Part shown: piece by piece, positions 12,145 through 22,944 of the stretch
Layout: each line of letters starts with the position of its first letter
How positions within the stretch are numbered: the first letter of the stretch is position 1
Assembly: GCA_032358165.1 (NCBI GenBank)
Contig: JAALGY010000023.1
Coordinates: 3,410,001-3,474,000 of the forward strand
Reading direction: 5' to 3'
Origin: Diplosphaera chodatii
Lineage: Eukaryota > Chlorophyta > Trebouxiophyceae > Prasiolales > Stichococcaceae
Length of the DNA stretch: 64,000 nucleotides
The notes under the pieces: generated by a model
Database searches by the model: none
Seen by the model: only the letters and a program-made list of their open reading frames with translations
What the model was told of the DNA's origin: nothing
Position numbers and translations under genes: made by a program

Positions 12145-13180
12145 ATGTCGCCACCCAGAAGCACTGAAACCGTTCATGACATGCCCTCAAAGGCACCAGA
12201 CCTATGCAGCGCAGCAGCTGCTGCTGTGGCTCGAGTGGGAAAGCTGGCAGACTGCAAGCTGGTGGCCGCGGATGGCAGCTTTTACGAGGTTTCCAAAGCA
12301 ATTCTTGCAGTAAAATCCAACGTTTTGGGGTGCGCGAACCCTGCATCTTATATGAATGCTGCAGCATGTGCGCATGTGGGTACAGTATCTGGGTGCAAGT
12401 GGCTGGATTGGCAACGAAGTGTAACGCACTGTCATGAAACAAGGAAATCGCCTGAGGCTTATCCGCCGTGGGCTGTACAGTGGTCGTTAGACACCCATGG
12501 CACCCTTTGCAGGTGCATGTTCAACGATGTCGGTGCTGGTGACAGCTCATCAGTCAACGTGGGCGACAGCCGCGACGAAGTCAGCTGTATTGTCAACCAC
12601 TGCTACGGCGGCGAAGACTTTTCGATCGACATCGACAACCTGTTGGATTGCAGCCGCATGGCGCAAAAGTATGACATGCCATGGCTGCAGCGGGCGGTCA
12701 ATGCGTTCTTGAAGCAGCTCGAGCTCACCCCCGACAACGCTCCCCGCTACATCGGGATCGCCCACGGCCACTCAAGCCTGGAAGGGCTCAAGGAGCAGTG
12801 CATCAACTATGCGGCAAAGCGCCTGCAGCACATTCTCGACCTCAGGTACTGCGGCAGTGTCAGTACTGGTGGCCACAGCCGGATGGTTTGTCCTACGGAT
12901 ATGGCATCACATGGCTGACATCAAACATCCCAGCGGTCGTATGTGAGCACCCACGATGCTGTGCATGCACGGAGCGGTCAATTGCCTTCTGTGCAGGCAG
13001 CCTGGCACCAATCCTACAGACTGGCTGGAGGCGCTGCCGCAGGCAACAGTGGTTGACCTGATGCAGCGCCGCTGCCGCTTGCTGATTGCCTTTGCGCATC
13101 ATGATCCACGTCCAGGTCAAAACATCGAATGCCTGACGGATAAAGAGACGGCACATCTGGAAAAGCGCGTGAAACTGTGA
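12145..13180 (+). CDS. BTB/POZ domain protein, cluster member A
   Basis: Exons 12145-12329, 12513-12845 and 12997-13180 join to 233 residues. This is the family plan of the cluster: exon 1 has the BTB start (GKLADCKLVAADGS, EVSKAILAVKSNVLG), exon 2 the rest of the BTB fold and a helical extension (MFNDV, CYGGEDFSIDIDNLLDCSRM, KYDMPWLQRAV), and exon 3 a conserved PTDWLEALPQATVVDLMQRR block with a divergent tail. Introns fall at GG|G and AG|G in all copies. BTB proteins usually dimerise and often recruit CUL3 ubiquitin ligases; here no MATH, Kelch or other substrate domain is visible. The longer N-terminus with MSPPRST is specific to this copy. Confidence 0.85.
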
Positions 13181-13590
13181 CACTACTGACGGCAACGACG
13201 GTCCTGAACGCAGCATTTGATGGTACGACATGAACTTGCCAGAGATAGAGTCTGCACAGCAGATCATCTGCGAGCAGCTGGAAGACCACTAGAAGACCTT
13301 TGCATCCTTTTGTGTGAGCATCGCACGTGCTTGGTAGGACAGTCCGTCGGGTTGAGCGCGGTGCATCCGGCTGCAGCCACCATGCAACGGCTGGTTGCAG
13401 TGTCTGTGGCCACTGGCAATCACCGGACACAACCAAGCTGCAGGTGAGCTCAGTGCTAGTGGATGCCGTGCATGCAACCTATGCTCGCATCCGTCAAACT
13501 TGTCTACCAACTGCTCTGCCGACGTGCTCATGAGCTGTCAACGGGGCACCAAAGGCCATTTTGATTGCAGCGCAGCAGCCGGGCGCAGCC
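13181..13590. other. Intergenic, BTB A to Ala/Gln-rich gene
   Basis: 410 bases without a supported exon. An upstream 5' exon of the next gene cannot be excluded. Confidence 0.35.
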
Positions 13591-14111
13591 ATGCCGAGTC
13601 TGCATGCGGTGCCAGCCAGCAGGATCCTGCAGTCGCCGACGGCAGGTGCGTCGCATGCTGCCAGCATCGCCGCTGCTTCCGCTCCATTGGGCAACTGTGC
13701 CTCCTGTGTCTGGGCTGCTCCTCCCAGCCTTGCTCCTGCCATGCATGGCAAGGCTGGCAATCGCTAAAGCAGGACAGCGTGTACAAGCTGGTTTCATGTC
13801 ACTGCTTCGCAGGCAGTCATTGCAGCCTGCTCTGCACCAGTTTGTCCGCACACACCCAAGCAGTCGGAACTGCAGAAGCAGCACAGTGTGGTGCCCGCAG
13901 CCCATTTCAGCATGAGCCTGCTGCAGACAGCTGCACACCCAGACTCGGGCCCCGCCGCTGCAGCTGCAGCCGCCTTCACGACCACAGTCAGGCCTGATGC
14001 CGCAGTAGCGACTGAGGCAGTGCGCAGCGGACCCTGGGCCGACAACGAGATCCCCAGGCTCTATAATCAACAACGGAGGTACGGCTTCGTGACAGCAGCA
14101 GCAGCAGCAGC

Positions 14112-14145
<34 letters not shown>

Positions 14146-16339
14146 AATTGATGCTGCACGTGGCTCCGGCAGTGGTGTCGGCGCACATCAGCTGCCAGCC
14201 CGCCCGCCAGCGACGAGGGCACGGGGCCAGCAGCTGGCTGAGCAACCTGCTGCTTGTGGGTGCTGGCTCGGCGGCACGGCAGCAGCGCAGCAGCACAGCA
14301 GCCGGGCTCAGCCACGCTGCAGCTGGCCTGCAGTACAGACCGCCGCAATGTTGCACTTCTTGACAGCCAGTACGTCTGATAAATCTGCTTTAGCGATATC
14401 TGTCTGACTCACGTGCCACTGATCCCGTTACCTTCAGCCATCACAGGTGGCAAATGTTAAGCACATGTGGACTGCTGTATGGTGCTGTACCGCAGGCAGC
14501 AGCAGTGCCGCCACTTCTGCGTGAGCATAGCAGTGCCGCCGAGCACCGGCGGCATCAGGGTCCAGTACGGGGCATCTCAATCTGCAGGCAGCACCAGCAC
14601 CAGCATGCAGACAAATGCAGTTCCAGCCCCAGAGCCCAGCACCGCCGCTGCAGCCGCAGCTGCCGCTGAAGCACCCAGGCAGGACGCCGCAACAGCCACA
14701 GATGATGCAGCCTCTGACAGTGCCTGTGGCTTGACGGCCAGCCCGACGCCGCGACAGCGGCCCAGGGCAGCTCCCCGATGACTGCAGCTGCGCCACCGCC
14801 GGCACTGGCGCTGCCACAGCACAGCTGCCTGCTGGTGGTGAGGGCATTGCTCTGCAGCCGCTCAACAGCCAGCAGTGCGCCCACCCTGGGGCGGGAGGCG
14901 CTGGCCAGCCGGGCCTCCTGCAGCACCTGCTGACGTTGTCCGACGATGAGGATTTTCTCGCGCTGCCGCTGGGTGGCACGTCAGACAGCGGGTCAGACAT
15001 CGATGACGGCGGCTGGCCTGTGCTGGCAGCTGGCAGCGCTGCGGTCGGTCGCGGCAGCCAGCCCTGGGGCGGCGGCAGCGGCAGCGGCAGCGATGACGAC
15101 CGTGGTGGCGCTGGCGTCGGCAGCAGTACCAGGCTGCCTGTTGACAGGTGAAATGCCAGCTCGTGACTGCCAGCTGTGCCTTCTCTTTTGGTTGCACTGT
15201 GCATGCTGACATGCCAGCAGCTGGCTTGGCATACAACCTGAAATTGATATGGCAATCGATAGAGGCCACGCCTTTGTTTGTCAAATTTGGTGTCTGATCT
15301 GTGCAGCTCCCACCGCTGCAGATCCTGGCTCGAAGTGTCTCCGACACTGTCCATCGGCACGTTAGCGGACGACGATTGGCTGTTCGACATATCGGCTGCC
15401 AGCTCAAGGCGCGCTTCCTCGCCGGGGGGCGCGCCACTGGCAGCTGGAAGCCGTGGCGGCACATGCAGCAGAGGCGATGCCGCTGTTGCACATGAGCCGG
15501 AGGCAGTGCCGATCGGGACAGCAGGCCGGCGGTCAGAGGCAGCAGGAAGCAGATGAGGTGGACGACATCCTCCGCTTGCTGCAGCTCGACGGCGGCGGCG
15601 GTGGCGGGGTGGGCCTCAACAGGCACGACGGCAACAGCGGCGATGCAGCAGCACAGAGGCTGACGGCCCGCAGCTTCGCAGCTGGTGTCGGCGCCAGCAA
15701 CAGCAGCGACTGCTGGCTGCATGGACTGGGGCACGCTGATGACATCATGGTCAGCCACGAGACCTACGAGCCTTCTGTGCTCGAATTTCCTGCAGCATCA
15801 GCAGCAGCAGCAATGCCAGCGGCAAAGGTGCCTGTGGTGGAACGGCAGCGGGCAAAGATCAGCTTTGCGAATGCCCTGCCGCCGCAGCCGCCAGCTGGCG
15901 ACCCAGTCAGGCGGTACGCTGCCCAGCTGGGCAGGTGAGGCTCATGGCATAGGCCTCCTGCCGTGACGGGGTTGCTTAACGAACAGCAGAACAGCTCACT
16001 TGTTGACGTGCACAGGTGCAGCTGGGACCTCCTGTTGGAACATGTGCTTAGAATCATGGCTCCTGCTGTCATTGGCGCCCTGTAGCCCCACCATGGCTGA
16101 AGCTATGCCTTGTGCTGCGGTGCAGACCTCCCCGGCATACAGCTCGACACCACAGAGCGGCAGTTGCATCGCGCATGCAGGACACAACAATTTTTGCTGC
16201 CGATGTTGAGGCAGGAAGCAGTTTGCCGCATGGTTGGGCACTGCCAGAGGCAGAGCTGTGGGATGACCCGCCCACGCAGCGCCGTCCGCCAGTCAAGTTT
16301 GAAAACGTGTTGCCGATGGCCGATGGGGAAGCAACATGA
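13591..16339 (+). CDS. Unrecognised Ala/Gln/Ser-rich protein, multi-exon, model partly unresolved
   Basis: I do not recognise a family. Proposed exons: 13591-13645, 13826-14078, 14496-14719, 14820-15147, one or two exons between 15307 and 15934, and 16156-16339. Phases agree at each junction except inside 15307-15934, where the frame reading LADDDWLFDI must change to the frame reading DEVDDILRLLQLD; either a small intron is used or one base is off. Blocks that look conserved rather than low-complexity are NEIPRLYNQQR, LSDDEDFLALPLGG and, at the C-terminus, LPEAELWDDPPTQRRPPVKF followed by an acidic end. It is acidic and Ser/Gly-rich in the middle, so probably largely disordered. The start codon is a choice, not proven. 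It sits between BTB genes A and B on the same strand. Confidence 0.42.
14092..14144 (+). repeat. CAG repeat, probably intronic
   Basis: A (CAG)n run follows a good donor (AG|gtacgg, 14078/14079). If that donor is used, the repeat lies in an intron of the Ala/Gln-rich gene; read through, it would give a Gln run and stop soon after. Confidence 0.7.
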
Positions 16340-16577
16340 TGCTTCTGCAAAACGTCACCTCTCGACGGCTGGACTATGAACAACATACGATGGTGTAATC
16401 AAGTACTCTGCATCTCAAGGCTGCTTTCTTGGATGGTACCATGAAGTCAGCAGTCGACTCAGGGTGAGACCCAGGGTTCGTCACATAGCAGCTTTTAGAC
16501 ACACTAGGCTGCCACAAGGGGACCACCATCTTTGTGTGCAAGCATTGTAGAAGCCCAGCTCCTACCAAGGTCGCAAC

Positions 16578-17594
16578 ATGGCGTCTTCCGCTGTTGAGCT
16601 GTGCAGTGCAGCGGTCGAGGCCATGTTGCAAGTTGGGGACCTGGCCGACTGCACGTTGTTGGATCCGGATGGCAATAACTATGAGGTGTCTAAGGGCATC
16701 ATGGCTGCGCACTCCAAAGTGTTTGGGTGCGCAGGCAGCACATGCATGTTGCTTTCTATGCTGTATCATACACCAGGCTTTTGAGCACAGCAAATAGACA
16801 GCAATGGACTTCCCAATGAACATCCGGTCTTGCTGCAATTGCAGGACCATGTTCAATGACGTTGATCCTACTCAAAAGAGTGTCATCAATCTGGATGATA
16901 GCCCTGCGGAGGTTGCAATTCTGGTCAACCATAGCTATGGCGGAGACGGGTTTGAACTTGGATTCTTCAACATTCTGCCCTGCAGCCGCATGGTGGAAAA
17001 ATACATGATGCCACGGCTGCAGAGCGCGATTGACACCTTCATACAGCAGCTGAAGCTCACTGATACCAACGTTCCGCACTGGGTGGAGGTTGCTCATGAC
17101 AACCCAGCACTCTGCAAGTTGAAGGAGCGGTGCATCGATTGCTTGGCCAAGCGCCTGCAAAGCATCAGCACATACCGGTGAGCATGGCAGTGCAGTGACA
17201 GGATAGAAGTGCAGGGCATCAGTACAACTCACCATGCTCACACACAGACCATGCAGATGCCATAGATTTACCTGCAACAATTACTACGCCATAAAACTAT
17301 GCCGGTCATCTGCAACAGGATCCTGGGCTGTCAGCTGATGCACGAGCACCAAATTTCTACTCACATGTTGATGTACATGCATGCAGGGCACTGATCGAGG
17401 GTGAGCAGCAAACCGACTCCATAGACTGGCTGAAGATGCTACCGCTGTCAACACTGCTGGAAGTGATGGAGCGCCGCTGCCAGTACATTGGCGCTGCCGC
17501 CACGATGTACCTTGACCACTCTGAGGAGGAGGGCGATGTGACACCTTTGGACGCAGTACAAGTCATACTGTTGGAAAGCCAGATGTCTCTGTGA
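16578..17594 (+). CDS. BTB/POZ domain protein, cluster member B
   Basis: Exons 16578-16726, 16845-17177 and 17387-17594 join to 229 residues with the same intron phases as the other copies. It is one of the more divergent members: DLADCTLLDPDGNNYEVSKG replaces the usual VAADGSSYEV, and HSYGGDGFELGFFNILPCSR replaces the usual YGGEDF stretch. The C-terminal block is DWLKMLPLSTLLEVMERRC with an acidic DHSEEEGDV insert. It faces the 3' end of FBXO21a (convergent, about 670 bases apart), mirroring BTB C and FBXO21b on the other arm. Confidence 0.82.
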
Positions 17595-18260
17595 CACAGC
17601 TAGTAGTTGACACAGCACCGTTGCCACACCAGCACAGCAAGAGCATAGGGTGTTGAACATCTATAAGCTAAGCAATGCTATTATGTGATTGTGACATCAT
17701 AGGCTCACAGCCATCACAGCAGTACGTGAAACAACAAAGGTGCTGCATGTAGATGCACACCATGCATGCGGGATTGACCAGTGTTACTGATTCTTCAGAC
17801 AACCTGTGAGCGTGCTACTTTCTTTGGCATGCCAGCAATACCCTGCCACGATGATGATCCTGTTTTTAAACAGGTTTTTCGCGCAGCCAGTTGTTCACAT
17901 TATTTGCCGCATCAGTATCATGGTCGTCCGTCAACAAAGTTCAGCTGCTATAAGCATTGCCTACATTGAAACACATGCTGCTGGCGTGAAGCAATGTTTC
18001 CAACATACTGCAGCTGGGTTTTGTGTATCTGGCGCCAATCAGCTTGACTTGTACCCCAACCATGCACTTCCCCACCTGACGTTGATATCAACATGAGACT
18101 CTGAAGTGTCAGCTGTCACGCTGCATGTCACCCTTTATACAATGGCACAGCTTCTCACTTGCGACACACACACAGACGCACACCACAATGTGGATCTGAG
18201 CTCCTCACAGTGCTGCCGAGGCTCATCATTAGAACTGACGTCTGAGTCCCGTCAGCAGCT
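17595..18260. other. Convergent intergenic region
   Basis: 666 bases between two 3' ends. Nothing beyond untranslated sequence can be supported. Confidence 0.4.
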
Positions 18261-21200
18261 CTAGCGGGCAGCGATCTGCATACTTTCCAAAGCATCGCCA
18301 ATATCTTCATCCTCTGGGTACAGCATGCGGAGGTAGGCGTTTGGCACGTAGCGGCTGCCTCCTAGCTGGATGCCATCGAAGAACTCGCCAATCTACATGG
18401 TCCGGGAGAAAGCATCAGTGCTCACACGTGAAAAGAGCGCCGTGTGACTCACCACGCATGTGCAGTGGCAACAAAACTCTTGGCATCCTGTGCTCGCAGC
18501 CTCACCCGACGCGACTGCACGAGGAAGCTGTTGTCAGACTCGTCTTCTTGGCGGGTGACCACCTCAATGCCCTCCTGCATGTGGATGTTCTGCATGCTTA
18601 TCATTGCAGACGCAGGCAAGCCTCACTGCCCATATGGTGGCCAACCGTGAGCAGGGCATTGATGCATCAAAACAGCATAGGACTCTGCACAGCGAAAGGT
18701 TGTCATGGACAGCACCTGGGCCTGATACGTAGCCGGATGAGGCTGGCTGAATCGACTGGATGCTTCGTCTATGATCACATGGTAGAAAGGCTGGTTGCGT
18801 CCACCTGCGCATCAGGCCGCAGGCGGGGTTAGAACAACATCGAGGGCACCGTGCCGACATGTGGCATCCTGCCAGCTGCCGTCCTGGAGGATGAGCCCAA
18901 CTGGATGCAGCAACACATGCCATCCAGGGCAGGCGTGCAAGCAGTCGGGTGCACCTGGTCGTTGATCTACATGCATCGCCTGGCACACGTGATCTGGCGC
19001 CTTGCAGGTCTCATCCCACCCTCGGATCACACCAGTGTGACCAGACATCCTGATGCAGTCCACGGGTAAAGAAGCATCCAGGCATGCTGGTGATGACAAG
19101 CCCGTAAGCATGTGCACACAAGCGGACCTCGTGCAGCTGTATAGCGCACCCCCTAAGCTGTATCACGTCGCCAACTCGGTACATGACTCCTGGGAACTGG
19201 CTGCGCCTGCGGCGGACAGCAGCCTTCTCCAGCAGGCGCCGCTTCTCGCTCTGCGCACGCTCTGCCAACGCCCTGATCTGCACGGCAGGAACGGCAGCAC
19301 TTGGTTAGGTATGGTGCCGGCACTGAGTTGCTTCTGGAGTGCAGCACTAAGCTACGGAAGCGAAAGCGCCAGCAACTGGCCACACAGTATCCATGAAGGT
19401 TGGGCAGCGTGACAACGCACCCGAGCGTCCGTCTCAGGGGACCCATGGCCGTGCCAATCCTTCTGCTGCGCTCTCTGTAGTTCGGCGCAGCAGGCATCGA
19501 GATCGCCTGTCAGTAGGCACATCTGCACAGCAGCAAATGTGGCAATCCTTGCAGCTGGGTTTCAGATCCGGCACCAGGGTCGGCATGTCTGCTGGTGTCG
19601 CCGTAGAGTTAAATAGCTGAGTCCAGCGGCGGTTGGCAAGGTAGCTCACCTGAGCCAAAGGGAAGCACCAGCCGGCGCTGTCTGGCTCTATGGTGCACAA
19701 GAGCTCCAGAACAGTGCGCATCGTGCTGACATGTTGTTTGTGCTCCATACACTGCAGCCAAAACACATCGGGATTTTATTGATGCGGGACTCAGGCATGC
19801 CAGCACTGCATTATGCGCTGCCGCTCTAGATGCGGATGCGCACATGCACACATGCAGCTGGACACACTGTACTGCAGTCCTGCTCATGCTGAGGCACCAA
19901 GAAACTGCAAGACAGCCCAATACCAGCTGACCAACTACCAGCTGACCACTGGTGGCCCATGCCATGTGCCAATGCGATATGGCCTTGAATGCATTCCAGC
20001 GCAGCGCAATGCCGATGAAGCACACGCTATGGCACGGGCACACCAGGGACGGAGAGGCATGAGCTGGTACGATGGCAGTTCTCACCTTGAGCAGGTTAGT
20101 GCACATGCACTCCAGCACTTTGGCTGCCGATGTGGGCGCGTCTGACAGAGCAGGCGGCACGCCTAATGCTGCGCAGATCCTTTGCATGTCCTCCCTGCAG
20201 CGCAAGGCACCCAGTGCAAGGGTGACTGGGTATGTGTACTGCTGGCTGGGCTGGCGCACTGATGCTGCGGGTTCATGTCGATCACTGTGTGCACTGGTGA
20301 GCTGTGCAGGACAGCAGGACCTACAGGCTTGCTAGCCACCTGTCTAGGATGCTGCCACTGGAGGCGTCGAGATAGTGCACGGGCGATGTGTTGCTCGGTG
20401 CCAGCCTGGACATGAAGTGGCCTGGCAAATCGACATGTTGCATCGACAGGCCGGCCGCCCGGCCCACAGCCACAGCAATCACCGATAGGCTGACGGAAGT
20501 ACCTAAGCCCGTTTTGAACACCCTGCAGTGACCGGTACAGCACGATATCACATGTGCACAGCAGGATGACACAGCGTGTGCATGATTTGCCGTGGAAATC
20601 ATTACAGAAGGTTTTGCAGTGCAGGCACCTTTGCCAGAATGTCGCACTTGTGTAGCAGCAGGTCGTCCCCTTCGAGAGTGTCGTCGTCTCTGCTGCGCAG
20701 CTGCAGCCCTGCGCGTGCAGGCGGTAGCGTGTCCTCCGGTGTGAAGCCGCCTGGGCGCCGCCCAAACAGCAGCCTCTTCAGTAGCTCGAGGCCCTGTGAT
20801 TGACGGCGAAAATGATTCAGCTTGCCGAGCCCTGGAGGACGCAGGGCCTTATACCGTGTTGACAGGCAGTGCTGGTTGTGTTGCCACCCATCAACACGGG
20901 CTTTGACTCCTCCCTTTCCACAGTCCTCGCACCCATGACGGGAACCAGCACAGCGCATCCCAGTAGGCTTGGCGCTCATGCAGAGTTGCTGTTGCATGCT
21001 AGCATCAGGTCACATGAACCGGCAAGCACAAGCTGTTTCGTACTCAAGCGAACGTTCACGACATGTCCAGCAATAGACATTACCGCACCTCGAGATTGTC
21101 TCCAGCAGCGACAGCGTCTATTCGGCGCCTGAGCTCGGCACCCAGCTGCGAGACCCGGCCTGGCACAGTCGCGATGGCCGCTTCACCCGGATCCAGAGCA

Positions 21201-22079
21201 CTCGCCTACAGATGATAGCTGGGTGTACGCTTTGGAGCGCTTGAGCACATCAGCATGGACAGTGCAACGCCAGCCCAGGCTACCTACAGATAGTACTCCA
21301 TCACATTGCAGGATCGCTTTGGCCAGCTACAGTTGGCACTATGGGAATAACCTCAGGTATGCACTCACAATCATGAGTGAAGCCTGCAGCACGTCTGGCT
21401 CCTGATGCTGCAGCAAACCTCCCAGCCTCTTTGCGCAGGCTGCAACATTGCAGCGGATGGCAGCGTATTTGGCCCATAGCCGGCGGCCCATATCCATGCT
21501 GCCGCATGCGCCAAGGTCTACGTCGATGACATCCTGCACAGACGATGCTGAGAGTAGCGTTGCAGGCTTGACGAAACATCAGCAGAGATCAGCACATGCA
21601 AACGCGTTGTGCATGATCATCAGTACAGCCTACCTGAGCATCACCGCCTAGCTTCTTGAGCTCGCGGATGCCAGCCGCACGCTTGTGAGGGAACACAAGC
21701 GAGTCCAGCGCCGCCCACGCCCGTTCATCAGCCTGTGTTGCTCATGTGCACACATGCTTGCTGACCTAGAAGTGCACACATCGGTGCATGCGGGATGGGG
21801 CGGTCAGGAGTGATCAGGCGTATGCACCTGAAGTTTGAGCGCGTATATGGCCTTGAAGTTCCGCTCCGCCTTCAGCTGTGCGTAAAGATCGTCATTCCAG
21901 TGCATCCACTGCTGGCAGAATGTGTGCCACAAGGGGTTGCTGCTGCCGGCATCCCTGAATGCCCGACACACACAGCAGGCCCTCGCAAGATCGAATGAGT
22001 CCGTCAGGTGGTTCAGGCACAGAGCCAGCACTGGGGCTGGCAAGGCCAGCACTGATGCTGCTTGCCCCGCGGACGACAT
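18261..22079 (-). CDS. FBXO21-like F-box protein, copy a
   Basis: Fourteen exons on the minus strand (22079-21828, 21732-21634, 21533-21369, 21205-21089, 20793-20648, 20522-20340, 20194-20086, 19751-19650, 19522-19421, 19277-19150, 19049-18955, 18804-18716, 18574-18506, 18392-18261) join without a stop to 595 residues. Domains in order: an N-terminal F-box (VLALPAPVLALCLNHL, CVCRAFRDAG), a SirB1 transglutaminase-like region (VSLSVIAVAVGRAAGLSM, VDLPGHF) and a YccV/HspQ-like domain (YRVGDV, GWDETCKAPD, RNQPFYHVIIDE). This is the FBXO21 plan; such proteins are SCF ubiquitin-ligase adaptors. Compared with copy b the YccV entry is altered (QLRGMSGHTG in place of HKRTYYKG) and the donor of exon 10 is GG|gtgcgc. 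All 13 introns match copy b in position and phase. Confidence 0.88.
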
Positions 22080-22944
22080 GAGGCACGGTTTAGTCGAAGA
22101 CTAGGTGCACCACATCGCAAAGAAAGGTGAGCATGTAGGATGTCATCAAGCGTGCATGGTAGAGACTCCAGACCATCCACGGACCAGCAGGAACGCACAT
22201 GCAAGGTGCAAACATGTCGCGTGATCTGATCATCAGGGCCACCCGCCCTGAAGTGATTGGACGGTTGGAAGCTTGGAACATAGGAGCAGCAGAGCAGCAG
22301 CAGCAGCAACAGCACCAGGTTTTATGCTGAACGTGGTCCGGCAGTGGTGCCAGTGCAGCTCGTCTGCCTGCCCGCCCGCCAGCGGCAAAGGCATGTACGG
22401 GTGCACAGCCAGATTTCCTATGACCACGCACGCAATCGCTGCCCGCACGCGGTCGGTTGCTGCAGCAGCGCACACATATGTGATGTCAGTACCAGCTAGA
22501 AAGCATACGGTACACCAGCGGCTGGGCATCAGATGCGGCAGTGTCCTGTTACCACACCACTGCCAGCTGGCGAGCCAATTGTACCATGTCCCCCAGTAGT
22601 TTTGCGGCAAGTGCCAGCAACGACGTATGCCTGCCACCCGGCCTGGCGACCGTGTACCATGACCGCACTGGAGCCCTCGGACGGAGTCATCGTCGCAGGC
22701 AGTAGTGTGCAGTATGTGAGATCCCCGACCTGTACTGCTCAACTGATTCTGTCCACTATCTGGCAGATGAGATTTTGGATCAGGTGACTCACGTGTCACA
22801 CATGGCAGGTTGGCAGCATTGGCTCTTTGGCTGCCGGTGCCTGGTCCGTCCGGAATCTGTTGGTCATCCTATACAGGCGTCAATGCACCTACCTGCTTCC
22901 TGACACGGTGCACCTGGTCTGTGATTGCGGTTGGGCTGTGCCTC
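22080..22944. promoter_or_regulatory. Shared head-to-head promoter region at the centre of the inverted duplication
   Basis: 865 bases separate the start codons of the two divergent FBXO21-like genes. It must hold both promoters; no TATA-like or other motif is convincing. At about 22290-22400 it contains a CAG-rich stretch plus about 100 bases that resemble 14095-14215. Confidence 0.55.
22290..22400 (+). repeat. Dispersed repeat, second copy near 14095-14215
   Basis: A CAG run is followed by atgctgaacgtggtccggca and then a tgcccgcccgccagcg block. The same order with close matches is found after the CAG run at 14092-14144. Alignment was by eye. Confidence 0.5.

Larger units (their letters stand above)
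16578..22079. repeat. Left arm of an inverted gene-block duplication (BTB B + FBXO21a)
   Basis: The order is BTB (+) then FBXO21-like (-). The mirror-image block sits at 22945-28449. The arms measure 5502 and 5505 bases from the outer BTB start to the inner FBXO21 start. The similarity is clear at protein and exon level; noncoding similarity is weak, so the event is not recent. Confidence 0.75.

Noticed and set aside
14434..15462. Long minus-strand open frame of 342 codons
   Set aside because: It is antisense to the Ala/Gln-rich gene and reads as Pro/Ser/Cys-rich, the usual shadow of GC-rich coding DNA; no family resemblance.
15500..15540. A 19-35 base intron to link the two frames in the Ala/Gln-rich gene
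   Set aside because: Shorter than any other intron in the window; a donor at about 15334 or a base error is more likely.
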